A stretch of DNA of 36,105 nucleotides from Streptococcus infantis (GCF_001579645.1 NZ_KQ970820.1:156569-192673); one strand, 5' to 3'. Positions 4,683-14,886 are shown, numbered from the stretch's first letter. The notes: generated from the sequence alone by a model not told the origin. Numbers and translations: made by a program.

Positions 4683-7184
4683 TTATTTAACGACGATATT
4701 AACGAGTTTATTAGGTACACTAATCACTTTCACGATTTCTTTACCGTCAATCTCTGCCTTGACTTTTTCGTCAGCCAGAGCAATTTCTTGCAATTCTTCG
4801 CGAGAAAGGTCTTTGGCTACCATCAATTTAGCACGGACTTTTCCTTTGATTTGAACAACGATTTCGACTTCGTCTTCAACCAATTTGCTTTCGTCCCATG
4901 TTGGCCAAGCTACGTAAGAGATAGAGTCACCTGTTGCTGCGACTGTTTGCCAGAGTTCTTCTGCCAAGTGAGGTGCAAATGGGGCTATCAATTGGATAAA
5001 GCCTTTGGCGTAGTCCACATAGAGTTTGTCTTCCTTATTAGCAGCGTTGACAAAGACCATGAGTTGGGCAATGGCTGTGTTGAACTTCATAGACTCGATT
5101 TGCTCAGTAACAGATTTAACGGTTTCGTTATAAACCTTGTCTAGAGCGCCATTGTTTTCCGCAACGATTTCTTTACTTGTAATCAAACGGTACACACGGT
5201 CAAGGAACTTACGGCTTCCTTCCAGACCTTCTTCAGACCAAGCGATTGAAGCATCGAGTGGTCCCATGAACATTTCATAGACACGAAGGGTATCAGCACC
5301 GTATTGTTCCACCACATCGTCTGGGTTGACAACGTTCTTGAGGGATTTAGACATCTTAGCTGGTGCTTGCTCCAACTCTTCCCCTGTTTCCACATGGAAG
5401 AAGGAACCGTCACGTTTTTCAACCTTGTCAGTTGCTACAAGAGCGCCACGGTGGTCACGGTAACTTGTTCCCAAAATCATTCCTTGGTTAAAGAGTTTTT
5501 GGAATGGTTCCTTAGTCGGAACAACACCGAGGTCGTAGAGGAATTTGTGCCAGAAACGAGCATAAAGCAAATGAAGTACAGCATGTTCCGCACCACCCAC
5601 GTAGATATCTACTGGCAACCATTGTTTGAGAAGGTCCTCATCAGCTAATTTCTCTGTGTTGTGTGGATCGATATAGCGGAGGTAGTACCAGCTTGAACCT
5701 GCCCATTGTGGCATGGTATTGGTTTCACGACGACCTTTGACACCATCCTCACGAGTCACTTTCAGCCAGTCTGTCAGGTTGGCCAATGGGCTTTCACCAG
5801 TACCTGAAGGGCGGATGTCCTTGGTTACTGGCAAGACAAGTGGGAGTTCACTTTCTGGAACAGCTGTTGAAGTCCCGTCTTCCCAATGAATGATTGGGAT
5901 TGGTTCACCCCAGTAACGTTGACGGCTAAAGAGCCAGTCGCGGAGACGGTAGGTAACTTTCTCTTGACCACAGCCGTTTTCTTCCAACCAAGCCACAATT
6001 TTAGCAATGGCGTCTTCTTTGTTAAGCCCGTTCAAGAAGTCAGAGTTGACGTGAAGGCCATCTTCTGTGTAGGCAGCCTCTGCTACGTTTCCACCTTCAA
6101 GCACTTCTACGATTGGAAGATCGAACTGTTTAGCAAATTCCCAGTCACGTTGATCGTGGGCAGGCACAGCCATAACAGCACCTGTTCCGTAACTAGAAAG
6201 AACATAGTCGGCAATCCAGATTGGGATTTCTTTACCATTGACAGGGTTGATGGCATAAGCACCAGTCCAAACCCCTGTTTTTTCCTTGGCAAGGTCTGTA
6301 CGAGCCAAGTCTGATTTCAAACTAGCTTGGTGTTTGTAATCTGCTACGGCTTCAGCTTGTTCCGCACTTACGATGGCATCTACTAGTTCATGCTCAGGCG
6401 CCAAAACAGTGAAGGTCGCACCAAAAAGAGTATCAGGACGTGTCGTAAAGACGGTGAATTCCTTGTCAGTCCCTTTCACTTTGAAGGTGACATTGGCACC
6501 AGTTGATTTACCAATCCAGTTGCGTTGCATGTCCTTGATAGACTCTGGCCAGTCCAGATCATCCAAGTCATTGAGCAAGCGCTCTGCATAGGCCGTGATT
6601 TTAAGCATCCATTGGCGCATTGGTTTGCGGACAACTGGATAGCCTCCACGCTCAGACGTTCCATCAGGAAGGACTTCTTCATTGGCGATAGCTGTTCCTA
6701 GTTCCTCAACCCAGTTTACTGGTACCTCTGCTTCATAGGCCAAGCCTTTTTCATAAAGCTTGGTGAAGATCCATTGCGTCCACTTGTAGTAGTTTGGATC
6801 TGTTGTGTTGACTTCACGGTCCCAGTCGTAAGAGAATCCAAGCGCATTGATTTGGCGTTTGAAGTTGGCAATGTTTTCCGCTGTGAATTCTGCTGGGTCA
6901 TTACCAGTATCCATAGCGTATTGCTCTGCAGGCAAACCAAAAGCATCCCAGCCCATTGGGTGAAGGACGTTGTAGCCTTGGGCACGTTTGAAACGACTGA
7001 GAATATCTGTCGCTGTATAGCCTTCTGGGTGCCCTACGTGCAGACCTGCTCCAGATGGATAAGGGAACATGTCCAATGCATAAAACTTCGGTTTTGATGC
7101 GTCAGTTCCTGTCTTAAAAGTATGATGGTCAGCCCAGTGTTTCTGCCACTTAGGCTCGATTTCTTTGTGATTGTAAAAACTCAT
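4683..7184 (-). CDS. leuS: Leucyl-tRNA synthetase, 833 aa
   Basis: This class I synthetase attaches leucine to tRNA-Leu in the cytoplasm. The HIGH-type motif is in [20 protein letters not shown] (~residues 41-60). The CP1 editing domain is present ([32 protein letters not shown]). The signature '[15 protein letters not shown]' (KMSKS) is at ~610, followed by the anticodon-binding helical domain and the C-terminal domain ending KLVNIVVK. Length is normal for bacterial LeuRS. GGAGAG precedes the ATG by 6 nt. Promoter: extended -10 TGGTATAAT at 7214-7222. No T-box is visible in the short leader. It is oddly followed by a second, divergent copy of its own last codons. Confidence 0.98.
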   Translation of the reverse strand: MSFYNHKEIEPKWQKHWADHHTFKTGTDASKPKFYALDMFPYPSGAGLHVGHPEGYTATDILSRFKRAQGYNVLHPMGWDAFGLPAEQYAMDTGNDPAEFTAENIANFKRQINALGFSYDWDREVNTTDPNYYKWTQWIFTKLYEKGLAYEAEVPVNWVEELGTAIANEEVLPDGTSERGGYPVVRKPMRQWMLKITAYAERLLNDLDDLDWPESIKDMQRNWIGKSTGANVTFKVKGTDKEFTVFTTRPDTLFGATFTVLAPEHELVDAIVSAEQAEAVADYKHQASLKSDLARTDLAKEKTGVWTGAYAINPVNGKEIPIWIADYVLSSYGTGAVMAVPAHDQRDWEFAKQFDLPIVEVLEGGNVAEAAYTEDGLHVNSDFLNGLNKEDAIAKIVAWLEENGCGQEKVTYRLRDWLFSRQRYWGEPIPIIHWEDGTSTAVPESELPLVLPVTKDIRPSGTGESPLANLTDWLKVTREDGVKGRRETNTMPQWAGSSWYYLRYIDPHNTEKLADEDLLKQWLPVDIYVGGAEHAVLHLLYARFWHKFLYDLGVVPTKEPFQKLFNQGMILGTSYRDHRGALVATDKVEKRDGSFFHVETGEELEQAPAKMSKSLKNVVNPDDVVEQYGADTLRVYEMFMGPLDASIAWSEEGLEGSRKFLDRVYRLITSKEIVAENNGALDKVYNETVKSVTEQIESMKFNTAIAQLMVFVNAANKEDKLYVDYAKGFIQLIAPFAPHLAEELWQTVAATGDSISYVAWPTWDESKLVEDEVEIVVQIKGKVRAKLMVAKDLSREELQEIALADEKVKAEIDGKEIVKVISVPNKLVNIVVK

Positions 7185-7213
7185 GCTGTCTCTCCAATTT
7201 TCGTGATGCTCCT

Positions 7214-7222
7214 ATTATACCA
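7214..7222 (-). promoter_or_regulatory. leuS promoter, extended -10
   Basis: Minus strand TGGTATAAT, 30 bp before the leuS start codon. No good -35 hexamer. Confidence 0.75.
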
Positions 7223-7272
7223 TTTTTAGGGGAATTTAGTCTCTTTCTTTTCAACTCTTTTCTCTTTTCACC

Positions 7273-7301
7273 TTGCCTTCCATTTTTAATACTGCTATAC
7301 T
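7273..7301 (+). promoter_or_regulatory. Promoter of the histidine kinase gene
   Basis: TTGCCT (7273-7278), 17-bp spacer, TATACT (7296-7301) with an upstream TG (extended -10). The start codon follows at 7334. Confidence 0.75.
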
Positions 7302-7333
7302 TACTTTAGCAAGCTCTTTATAAGAGGTGATTT

Positions 7334-8983
7334 ATGGCTCATTCTTTCAAACATTCTCTCCAAAAAGAGATTCTTCACCGTAGTTCTTTGGCTGCTTTAG
7401 CGACCTCGTTTTTACTCCTCATTCTCTTGTTTGGTTTTTCCTATTTCCTTCAAAAGCAACAGCTCACCAAAGACACTCAACAGATTGTCCAACATGTTCG
7501 TAATATGAAACAAGCGAACTATCAATTACTGGAGACCATGAATCAAAAAATGGTCCCAGAATTTTTAGAGGGTAAACACACCGACCGAGAACTCTTTAGT
7601 CTATTTTATGAAACAAAAGCTCAACTAAAACTCAGTTCTGATTTTATCATCCTTGATAACACAGGAGAACTGCTCTTTAGTACCAATCGCAACCATCAAG
7701 AAACTATTTTAGCTCCTTATTATTTAAAATTGTTAATTCAAAATCCGGTTCAAGGAGCCATTACAGAAAAGGTTGCTTTGTCAATAGATAAGCAACATTA
7801 CGCACTCTTCATTATGCCTATCGTTCAAAATCAACGAGTTAAGGCTTATAGCATTTCTTTTGTAAATGAAAATGAATTTGTGTCCAGTATCCCTCTCATC
7901 AATTCAAAATACGCCATTACAGATACTTTTGGAAACATCTACTCTAGCAATACCAATCAATTTACTCAATCGACTCTGGAAAAATTTGATGAAAAATTAC
8001 TCCAATCTAAAACCCATTGGTATGTTGAAAATCCACTTCTGATTGAAAAACGTAAAATTGAACCGATTTTCTCAATCTACGCCTTTCAATCTTTCTTTCC
8101 CATTCCGAGTTTACTGGGACTTGCTTCTGTCTTAACACTCTGTATCTTTCTGTTATACTTCTGGCAGGCGAGACGAATTGCTTATAAAATTGCGACGCAC
8201 AATGCCGGCCCTATTGAAAGTCTAGTCTATCAACTGCAGGAAATTCCTAAGAAAAAGGACAAGAAGCTGATCCTCCAGACAGGGGACGAATTTGAACTGA
8301 TTGCTGAGAAAATCACCGATATGCTCCAAGAGTTGGATGAGCTCCATCAAAAGATGTTGACCATTGAGAAGGAAAAGTGGATCTTTGAAAGAAAGATGCT
8401 GGAAGCTCAGTTTAATCCTCACTTCCTCTACAATACCTTGGAAACCATTAAAATCACGAGTATGATTGATGCTAGTATTACTCAAGAACTTATTCAAAAT
8501 CTCACGCGCATCCTGCGATATAGTGTAACTGAACTAGAAAAAGAAACGACTCTTGGACGGGACCTAGAGATTATCGAAGCTTATCTGAAAATCCATCAGA
8601 TTCGATTTGAACATTTTTCTTATCAGATTGACTGTTCTGAGAATCTACATTCCCAAACTATTCCGAAACTTTTCCTATTACCACTTGTGGAAAATGCTCT
8701 AAAATACGGAAGGCAGTATCGTATCGACCTTGTCATCTCTATCCAAATCACTCAAGAGCAGGAAGCACTGACCTTTATCGTTAAGGATAATGCTGGTGGT
8801 CTAACCAAACAAGAACGTCTACATATCTTAGAATCCTTGGACAGCCCACATACACAGCACGGTATTGTCAATAGTTACAAACGATTGAATAACTTTTTTG
8901 AAAATGTAGAATTAGATTTGGGAGTCAACTCCAAAGGGGAAACCTGGGTAAAATTTGTCACGAAAGGAAGAACGCATGTTTAA
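7334..8983 (+). CDS. YesM/LytS-type sensor histidine kinase, 549 aa
   Basis: A first membrane helix at ~20-41 (LAALATSFLLLILLFGFSYFL) and a second at ~255-278 (SLLGLASVLTLCIFLLYFW) enclose a ~210-residue extracellular sensor. A linker/coiled coil (~320-355) leads to the His_kinase domain with FNPHFLYNTLE at 360-370 (phospho-acceptor probably H363). The ATPase domain follows, with N box LPLVENALKYG (~450) and G box KDNAGGL (~484). This HPK group usually pairs with AraC-output regulators and senses sugars or other transported solutes. Its partner overlaps its stop codon by 8 nt. SD is AAGAGGTG. The ABC importer downstream is the probable regulon and may report the ligand. Confidence 0.95.
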   Translation: MAHSFKHSLQKEILHRSSLAALATSFLLLILLFGFSYFLQKQQLTKDTQQIVQHVRNMKQANYQLLETMNQKMVPEFLEGKHTDRELFSLFYETKAQLKLSSDFIILDNTGELLFSTNRNHQETILAPYYLKLLIQNPVQGAITEKVALSIDKQHYALFIMPIVQNQRVKAYSISFVNENEFVSSIPLINSKYAITDTFGNIYSSNTNQFTQSTLEKFDEKLLQSKTHWYVENPLLIEKRKIEPIFSIYAFQSFFPIPSLLGLASVLTLCIFLLYFWQARRIAYKIATHNAGPIESLVYQLQEIPKKKDKKLILQTGDEFELIAEKITDMLQELDELHQKMLTIEKEKWIFERKMLEAQFNPHFLYNTLETIKITSMIDASITQELIQNLTRILRYSVTELEKETTLGRDLEIIEAYLKIHQIRFEHFSYQIDCSENLHSQTIPKLFLLPLVENALKYGRQYRIDLVISIQITQEQEALTFIVKDNAGGLTKQERLHILESLDSPHTQHGIVNSYKRLNNFFENVELDLGVNSKGETWVKFVTKGRTHV

Positions 8984-9745
8984 GTTAATCATTGTCGAAG
9001 ACGAACACCTGATCCGAAAATGGCTTGAAATCGCCGTAGACTACTCAGCCTTAGGTATTCAAGTTGTTGGAACTGCAAGTCACGGACAAGAAGGCATGGA
9101 ATTGATTCAAAAAGAGAAACCACACATCGTCCTGACAGATATTACCATGCCCATCATGGATGCTTTTATGATGTTTGAAGCGACCCGTTCACTCTCTTAT
9201 GAAAAAGTAATCCTCTCAGGCTATAATGATTTCCAAAATGCTAAAAAGGCCATCAATTCGGAGCAGTGGACTTCCTCCCAAAACCCATAAATGTCGCAGA
9301 ATTAACAGAGTGTTTAGAAAAAATAACTCTACGCCTCAAGATGGATCAACACCAAACCAATCCATTTTTACAAGACTATCAGACTTTTGTAACATCTCTT
9401 CAAAAAATCAATCCTCAAAACCAACTGATCCAACAAATTCTCGAATTTGTGCACCAACACTACTCCCAACACTTTACCATTTCTACCATTGCAGAGAATC
9501 TAGGTTATAGCGAAAGTTATCTCTACAAGGTTATCAAGGAGGATTTTCCTATCACCTTGAACGAATACATTCTTCAGTATCGTTTAAAACAAGCCGTTGA
9601 AAAGATAAGCCAGTATCCTGATTCTCCTCTTAGTCAAATCGCTGAACAAGTCGGCTTCTCAGACTATAAATATTTTGGTAAAGTTTTTAAGAAATACTTT
9701 CATATCTCTCCAAAAGAGTTAAAAGCCATTGGAAGAATAGTTTAG
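8976..9745 (+). pseudogene. YesN-type response regulator, frameshifted
   Basis: The start is ATG 8976 (MFKLIIVEDEHLIRKWLE), overlapping the kinase stop codon. The receiver reads normally through VLTDITMP (phospho-Asp) and ILSGYNDFQNAKKAIN. At 9255-9259 the frame then breaks, giving a stop at 9288-9290. In the +2 frame the protein resumes with FGAVDFLPKPINVAELTECLEKI, containing the conserved receiver Lys, and ends in a complete AraC output domain (FTISTIAENLGYSESYLYKVIKE, LSQIAEQVGFSDYKYFGKVFKKYF). One missing base in what should be an N-L-G-A-V-D type segment explains everything. It could be a real inactivating mutation, phase variation or an assembly error. If real, the kinase has lost its partner. 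Confidence 0.9.
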
Positions 9746-9763
9746 ACACTATTCTTCTTTTTT
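9731..9763 (+). terminator. Terminator after the response regulator
   Basis: GAAGAATAG (9732-9740) and CTATTCTTC (9749-9757), 9 perfect bp, then TTTTTT. The stem uses the last codons of the gene. Confidence 0.85.
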
Positions 9764-9801
9764 GTAGAGAATTTTACCCCATTAGGATAGAATTTTAAGT
9801 T

Positions 9802-9828
9802 TTAAAAACGCTTTCATTACTTTACAAT
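9802..9828 (+). promoter_or_regulatory. Promoter of the ABC importer with a cre-like site
   Basis: -10 box TACAAT (9823-9828) with a weak -35. The segment at 9802-9818 (TTAAAAACGCTTTCATT) fits the streptococcal cre consensus WTGNNARCGNWWNCAWW with one mismatch (A for G). It lies in the -35/-10 spacer, where CcpA would repress. This implies carbon catabolite control, as an inference. Confidence 0.5.
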
Positions 9829-9858
9829 AGAGGTAACAAAACTATGGAGGTATCCATC

Positions 9859-10905
9859 ATGAAAAAGAAATGGATGTATTATGCTGCGTGTGGACTTGCT
9901 ATTTTTGGGCTAACCGCCTGCTCTTCTGACGACGCTTCGGGAGAAAAGGCAACTGAAAATGGAGGAAGCGATACTCTAGTAGTCTACTCCCCAAACTCAG
10001 AAGGATTGATTGGAGCAACTATTCCTGCTTTTGAAGAAAAGTATGGCATCAAGGTTGAACTCATTCAAGCCGGAACAGGTGAACTCTTTAAGAAACTAGA
10101 ATCTGAAAAAGAAGCCCCTGTGGCAGATATCATCTTTGGTGGTTCCTATACCCAATATGCTACTCACGGAGAACTTTTTGAAAATTACGTATCAACGGAA
10201 AACGATAATGTAATCAAAGAATATCAAAATACAACTGGTTACTCAACTCCTTACACATTAGACGGTAGCGTTTTGATCGTCAATCCTGACTTAACTAAGG
10301 GGATGAATATTGAAGGTTATAGCGACCTCATCAAACCAGAACTCAAAGGAAAAATCGCAACTGCTGACCCAGCCAACTCTTCTAGTGCCTTTGCTCAACT
10401 AACAAATATGTTGCAAGCACAAGGTGGCTATACAGATGACAAGGCTTGGACTTATGTCAAAGATCTCTTTACTTTGATTGATGGTAAGATTGGCTCTAGT
10501 TCATCTGGTGTTTACAAGTCTGTAGCAGATGGAGAAATGGCTGTTGGTCTTTCTTACGAAGACCCCGCAGTGAAACTTCTAAACGACGGAGCTAACATCA
10601 AGGTTGTTTATCCAAAAGAAGGTACTGTCTTCCTACCGGCTAGCGCTGCTATTATTAAAAACGCTAAGAACATGGAAAATGCTAAGAAATTTATCGATTT
10701 CATCATTTCTCAAGAAGTCCAAGACACCCTTGGTACAACAACCACTAACCGTCCTGTTCGTAAAAATGCTAAAACTAGCGAAAATATGAAACCAATCGAA
10801 CAAATTAAAACACTAACTGAAGACTATGACTATGTCATCAAAAATAAATCAGATATCGTTAAAAAATACAACGAAATCTTTACAGATATCCAATCTAAAC
10901 AGTAA
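9859..10905 (+). CDS. ABC importer substrate-binding lipoprotein (Fbp type), 348 aa
   Basis: The signal peptide MKKKWMYYAACGLAIFGLTAC ends in the lipobox LTAC, with the lipidated Cys at 21. The mature part begins with an acidic Ser-rich linker. The fold is the extracellular solute-binding type of the Fbp/AfuA/thiamine/phosphonate cluster: TLVVYSPNSEGLIGATIPAFEEKYGIKVELIQAGTGELFKKLESE and VADIIFGGSYTQY, then DPANSSSAFAQLTNM. The start at 9859 is preferred over 9844 because GGAGGT lies 7 nt before it and overlaps the earlier ATG. It is the first gene of a three-gene importer. Annotators commonly call such proteins iron(III)-binding; the conserved 'DPANSSS' and 'SGVYKSVADGEMAVGLSYEDP' are also seen in phosphonate and phosphoglycerate binders. 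The substrate is therefore open. Confidence 0.92.
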   Translation: MKKKWMYYAACGLAIFGLTACSSDDASGEKATENGGSDTLVVYSPNSEGLIGATIPAFEEKYGIKVELIQAGTGELFKKLESEKEAPVADIIFGGSYTQYATHGELFENYVSTENDNVIKEYQNTTGYSTPYTLDGSVLIVNPDLTKGMNIEGYSDLIKPELKGKIATADPANSSSAFAQLTNMLQAQGGYTDDKAWTYVKDLFTLIDGKIGSSSSGVYKSVADGEMAVGLSYEDPAVKLLNDGANIKVVYPKEGTVFLPASAAIIKNAKNMENAKKFIDFIISQEVQDTLGTTTTNRPVRKNAKTSENMKPIEQIKTLTEDYDYVIKNKSDIVKKYNEIFTDIQSKQ

Positions 10906-10917
10906 AAGAGGTTGACC

Positions 10918-12009
10918 ATGAGTGAGATCAAGATTATTAATGCCAAGAAAATTTACCACGATGTAGCTGTTATCGAAAACCTAAACGTTACTATTCCTAA
11001 GGGGAGCCTTTTCACCCTCCTTGGGCCTTCAGGATGTGGGAAAACAACCTTGCTTCGTATGATTGCAGGTTTCAATAGCATCGAAGGAGGAGAGTTCTAC
11101 TTCGACGATACTAAAATCAACAACATGGAACCTAGCAAACGAAACATTGGGATGGTTTTCCAAAACTATGCGATTTTCCCACATTTGACAGTGCGTGATA
11201 ACGTAGCGTTCGGACTCAAGCAAAAGAAAGTTCCAAAAGACGAACTCATCGAACAAACAAATAAATACCTTGAGTTGATGCAAATTGCCCAGTATGCAGA
11301 CCGAAAACCAGATAAACTTAGTGGTGGTCAGCAACAACGGGTTGCCCTAGCACGTGCCTTGGCAGTTAATCCTAGCGTTCTCCTCATGGACGAACCCCTC
11401 AGTAACTTAGATGCCAAACTTCGATTGGATATGCGTCAAGCTATTCGTGAAATCCAACACGAAGTTGGTATTACAACGGTCTACGTAACTCACGACCAAG
11501 AAGAAGCTATGGCTATTTCTGACCAAATCGCCGTTATGAAAGATGGTGTTATCCAACAAATCGGACGCCCGAAAGAACTTTACCACAAGCCAGCAAATGA
11601 ATTTGTCGCAACCTTTATTGGTAGAACAAACATAATCCCTGCTCGTTTGGAAAAGCAAGCTGACGGAGCTTACATCGTCTTTGAAGATGGTTACTCTCTT
11701 CGTATGCCAGCATTAGACCAGGTGGAAGAACAAGCTATTCATGTCAGCATTCGTCCTGAAGAATTTATTCGTGACGAAAATGGACCAATCGACGGTACAA
11801 TTAGTGATAGTGTCTATCTTGGACTCAATACTGAATACTTCATCGAGACAGGGTTTGCTTCAAAAATCCAAGTAAGTGAAGAATCTACATTTGAAGAAGA
11901 TTTGAAAAAAGGAGATCGCGTTCGTTTGCGTATCAACACTCAAAAACTCAATGTCTTCTCTGAAGATGGTTCTCGTAATCTCATAAAAGGAGTCGGCCAT
12001 GGAGCGTAA
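10918..12009 (+). CDS. ABC importer ATPase (FbpC/PotA type), 363 aa
   Basis: This is the nucleotide-binding subunit. Walker A is GPSGCGKTT (36-44). The Q-loop is in FQNYAIFPHLTV, the signature is LSGGQQQRVALARAL, Walker B is VLLMDEP, and the switch His is in YVTHDQEEAM. The C-terminal ~120 residues form the TOBE/OB regulatory domain (EFVATFIGRTNIIPA; HVSIRPEEF). Start ATG 10918, with AGAGG upstream, is taken over a TTG at 10912. It lies 12 nt after the lipoprotein gene and overlaps the permease start by 11 nt, so translation is coupled. Confidence 0.96.
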   Translation: MSEIKIINAKKIYHDVAVIENLNVTIPKGSLFTLLGPSGCGKTTLLRMIAGFNSIEGGEFYFDDTKINNMEPSKRNIGMVFQNYAIFPHLTVRDNVAFGLKQKKVPKDELIEQTNKYLELMQIAQYADRKPDKLSGGQQQRVALARALAVNPSVLLMDEPLSNLDAKLRLDMRQAIREIQHEVGITTVYVTHDQEEAMAISDQIAVMKDGVIQQIGRPKELYHKPANEFVATFIGRTNIIPARLEKQADGAYIVFEDGYSLRMPALDQVEEQAIHVSIRPEEFIRDENGPIDGTISDSVYLGLNTEYFIETGFASKIQVSEESTFEEDLKKGDRVRLRINTQKLNVFSEDGSRNLIKGVGHGA

Positions 12010-13657
12010 AAAACTAAATATCTGGACTGCGTCTTCCTTCTTCATCTTCCTAACTTATCTTGTTTTTCTGGTCTATCCAATTGTTACGGTATTAAAACAG
12101 GCACTGGTACATGAAGGTCATTTCTCATTAGAAAATTTTGTGACTTTCTTTAGCAAGTCTTACTATTCTGAAACCCTTATCAACAGTTTCAAGGTTTCTG
12201 TAACTGCCACAATTACCTCTGTCGTTGTTGGTACCTTGCTAGCTTATCTTTTTTCCATGTACGATTTCAAGGGAAAGAAGTTTTTACAAATTTTAATCAT
12301 CATTGCATCCATGTCAGCTCCCTTTGTAGGTGCCTATTCTTGGATTCTACTTCTTGGTAGAAACGGAGTTATCACAAAGTTTCTAACCAACACACTGCAC
12401 TTGCCAGGTCTTGATATCTACGGTTTCAAAGGTATTGTACTTGTCTTTACACTTCAACTTTTCCCTCTCGTATTTCTTTACGTAGCGGGAACTATGAAGA
12501 GCATCGACAACTCCCTCTTGGAAGCTGCTGAAAGCATGGGATCTTTCGGTCTAAAACGAATTGTAACAGTCGTTTTACCTCTCTTGGTTCCAACCTTACT
12601 AGCAGCTGCACTCCTCGTCTTTATGAGAGCCTTCTCGGACTTTGGTACTCCGATGTTGATTGGTGAGGGATATCGTACCTTCCCAGTCTTGATCTATACA
12701 CAGTTTATCAGTGAGGTAGGAGGCAACTCTGCCTTTGCATCAGCCTTAGCAATTATGGCGATTACAATCGCCCTAGTTATCTTCCTCATTCAAAAGTACG
12801 TTTCAAATCGCTACAGTTTCAGTATGAACTCGCTTCATCCAATTGAACCTAAGAAAACGACAAAAGGGAAGATGGCTGCTATTTATGTGACAGTTTATGG
12901 CATTATCTTATTCTCTGTTTTGCCTCAAGTTTACTTGATTTACACATCCTTCCTGAAAACATCAGGTATGGTTTTCGTCAAAGGATATTCACTAAACAGC
13001 TATAAGACTGCTTTTAACCGCATGGGCTCTGCTATTTTTAATACCATTCGTATCCCTCTCCTTGCCTTGGTTCTCGTTGTTGTCTTTGCGACCTTCATAT
13101 CCTATCTTGCAGTTCGCAAACGCAACCTATTTACCAACTTAATCGATAGTCTTAGTATGGTACCTTATATCGTACCAGGAACTGTACTTGGTATTGCCTT
13201 TATCTCTTCATTCAATACAGGCCTCTTCGGAAGTGGTTTCCTGATGATTACAGGAACAGCCTTCATCTTGATTATGTCCTTATCTGTAAGAAGACTTCCT
13301 TATACTATCCGCTCTTCAGTTGCTAGTTTGCAACAAATTGCCCCTAGTATCGAAGAAGCAGCAGAAAGCTTGGGAAGTAGCCGTCTCAATACCTTTACTA
13401 AAATCACAACCCCAATGATGCTTTCAGGTATCATCTCAGGAGCAATCCTTTCATGGGTAACAATGATTTCGGAACTATCTACTTCCATTCTCTTGTATAA
13501 TGTTAAAACTAGAACAATGACCGTAGCTATCTACACTGAAGTACTTCGTGGAAACTATGGTGTGGCAGCAGCCTTGTCTACTATCCTCACCATCTTAACA
13601 GTTACTTCCTTGTTACTATTTATGAAAATTTCTAAAAATAACAGCATTACGCTCTAG
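11999..13657 (+). CDS. ABC importer permease, two fused MetI-like halves, 552 aa
   Basis: The protein has about 12 membrane helices in two halves, each with an EAA loop that docks the ATPase: EAAESMGSFGLKRIVTVVLP (first half) and EAAESLGSSRLNTFTKITTP (second half). This fused FbpB/CysU-like arrangement is typical of Fe(III), thiamine and phosphonate importers, whose permease works as a single chain. The ATG lies inside the end of the ATPase gene. A strong terminator follows, closing the operon. Together with the upstream kinase, it forms a sensor-plus-importer locus. Confidence 0.95.
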   Translation: MERKKLNIWTASSFFIFLTYLVFLVYPIVTVLKQALVHEGHFSLENFVTFFSKSYYSETLINSFKVSVTATITSVVVGTLLAYLFSMYDFKGKKFLQILIIIASMSAPFVGAYSWILLLGRNGVITKFLTNTLHLPGLDIYGFKGIVLVFTLQLFPLVFLYVAGTMKSIDNSLLEAAESMGSFGLKRIVTVVLPLLVPTLLAAALLVFMRAFSDFGTPMLIGEGYRTFPVLIYTQFISEVGGNSAFASALAIMAITIALVIFLIQKYVSNRYSFSMNSLHPIEPKKTTKGKMAAIYVTVYGIILFSVLPQVYLIYTSFLKTSGMVFVKGYSLNSYKTAFNRMGSAIFNTIRIPLLALVLVVVFATFISYLAVRKRNLFTNLIDSLSMVPYIVPGTVLGIAFISSFNTGLFGSGFLMITGTAFILIMSLSVRRLPYTIRSSVASLQQIAPSIEEAAESLGSSRLNTFTKITTPMMLSGIISGAILSWVTMISELSTSILLYNVKTRTMTVAIYTEVLRGNYGVAAALSTILTILTVTSLLLFMKISKNNSITL

Positions 13658-13669
13658 TTTTTTTCCTAC

Positions 13670-13702
13670 TAAAACAGCCAATTCCCCCTGGCTGTTTTTT
13701 TA
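13670..13702 (+). terminator. Terminator of the ABC importer operon
   Basis: AACAGCCA (13673-13680) and TGGCTGTT (13689-13696), 8 perfect bp, 8-nt loop, with five further T after the stem. Confidence 0.92.
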
Positions 13703-13807
13703 TATCTCTACTTTTGATTTTCCCGAATCATCACCTTCGATAAATACAGATTCCTATCAATAGGACATATCTTAGTTAGTTATATAGATGCAAGATAGGG
13801 CTTTTTA

Positions 13808-13816
13808 TGGTAGAAT
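13808..13816 (+). promoter_or_regulatory. gpsA promoter, extended -10
   Basis: TGGTAGAAT, 32 bp before the gpsA ATG. The -35 region is weak (ATGCAA at a 17-bp spacing). Confidence 0.65.
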
Positions 13817-13848
13817 ATAGGAAAGTGCTTTCTCAGAAGGAGGAAAAT

Positions 13849-14865
13849 ATGGACAAACAAACCATCGCTGTTTTAGGGCCTGGTTCTTGGGGTACTGCTC
13901 TGTCACAAGTTCTTAATGACAACGGACACCAAGTACGTATCTGGGGAAATATTCCTGATCAAATTGATGAAATTAATATACAACATACTAACAAACGCTA
14001 TTTTAAGGATACTGTATTAGACGATAAAATTGTGGCCTATCATGATTTGGCAGAAACCTTAAAGGAAGTTGATGCTGTCTTGTTTGTGGTGCCAACCAAA
14101 GTGACTAGATTGGTGGCCCAACAGGTGGCTGCTGTTTTGGATCATAAAGTAGTAATCATGCATGCTTCAAAAGGCCTCGAACCCAATAGCCACAAACGCC
14201 TTTCAACCATTCTAGAAGAAGAAATCCCTGAAGAGTTGCGTAGTGAAATTGTGGTTGTATCTGGTCCTAGCCATGCGGAAGAAACGATTGTACGCGACAT
14301 CACCTTGATTACGGCTGCCTCTAAAAATTTACAAACTGCTCAATATGTTCAAAAACTCTTTAGCAACCACTACTTCCGCCTTTATACCAATACGGATGTC
14401 ATCGGAGTGGAAACAGCTGGTGCTCTTAAAAATATCATCGCTGTTGGTGCAGGTGCCCTTCATGGACTTGGATTTGGTGATAATGCAAAAGCTGCTATTA
14501 TCACGCGAGGTCTGGCAGAAATTACTCGTCTGGGGGTTAAACTTGGAGCAAATCCATTAACTTACAGTGGTCTTTCTGGAGTTGGGGATTTAATCGTTAC
14601 CGGAACTTCTGTCCACTCACGTAACTGGCGTGCTGGAGATGCTCTTGGGCGTGGCGAAGCCTTGGCAGATATCGAAGCAAATATGGGAATGGTCATTGAA
14701 GGAATTTCAACAACCAAAGCTGCTTACGAATTAGCACAAGAACTAGGAGTTTATATGCCTATTACCCAAGCCATTTACCAAGTTATCTATGAAAATGTTA
14801 ATATTAAGGATGCCGTTTCTGAACTCATGAGTAACGAGTTCAAGGCAGAGAACGAGTGGTCTTAG
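13849..14865 (+). CDS. gpsA: NAD(P)-dependent glycerol-3-phosphate dehydrogenase, 338 aa
   Basis: It reduces dihydroxyacetone phosphate to sn-glycerol-3-phosphate, the backbone of phospholipids and lipoteichoic acid. The Rossmann start is [22 protein letters not shown] (GxGxxG). The substrate domain contains [38 protein letters not shown] (catalytic Lys in GALKN) and [22 protein letters not shown]. Start ATG 13849 is chosen because GGAGG lies 6 nt upstream; an in-frame ATG at 13807 overlaps the -10 box. galU follows 21 nt later on the same transcript. Confidence 0.98.
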   Translation: MDKQTIAVLGPGSWGTALSQVLNDNGHQVRIWGNIPDQIDEINIQHTNKRYFKDTVLDDKIVAYHDLAETLKEVDAVLFVVPTKVTRLVAQQVAAVLDHKVVIMHASKGLEPNSHKRLSTILEEEIPEELRSEIVVVSGPSHAEETIVRDITLITAASKNLQTAQYVQKLFSNHYFRLYTNTDVIGVETAGALKNIIAVGAGALHGLGFGDNAKAAIITRGLAEITRLGVKLGANPLTYSGLSGVGDLIVTGTSVHSRNWRAGDALGRGEALADIEANMGMVIEGISTTKAAYELAQELGVYMPITQAIYQVIYENVNIKDAVSELMSNEFKAENEWS

Positions 14866-14886
14866 TCACCATTAGAAAGGAAGCTC

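Noticed and set aside
7185-7213. T-box for leuS
   Set aside because: The leader between the extended -10 and the ATG is only ~30 nt, far too short for a T-box.
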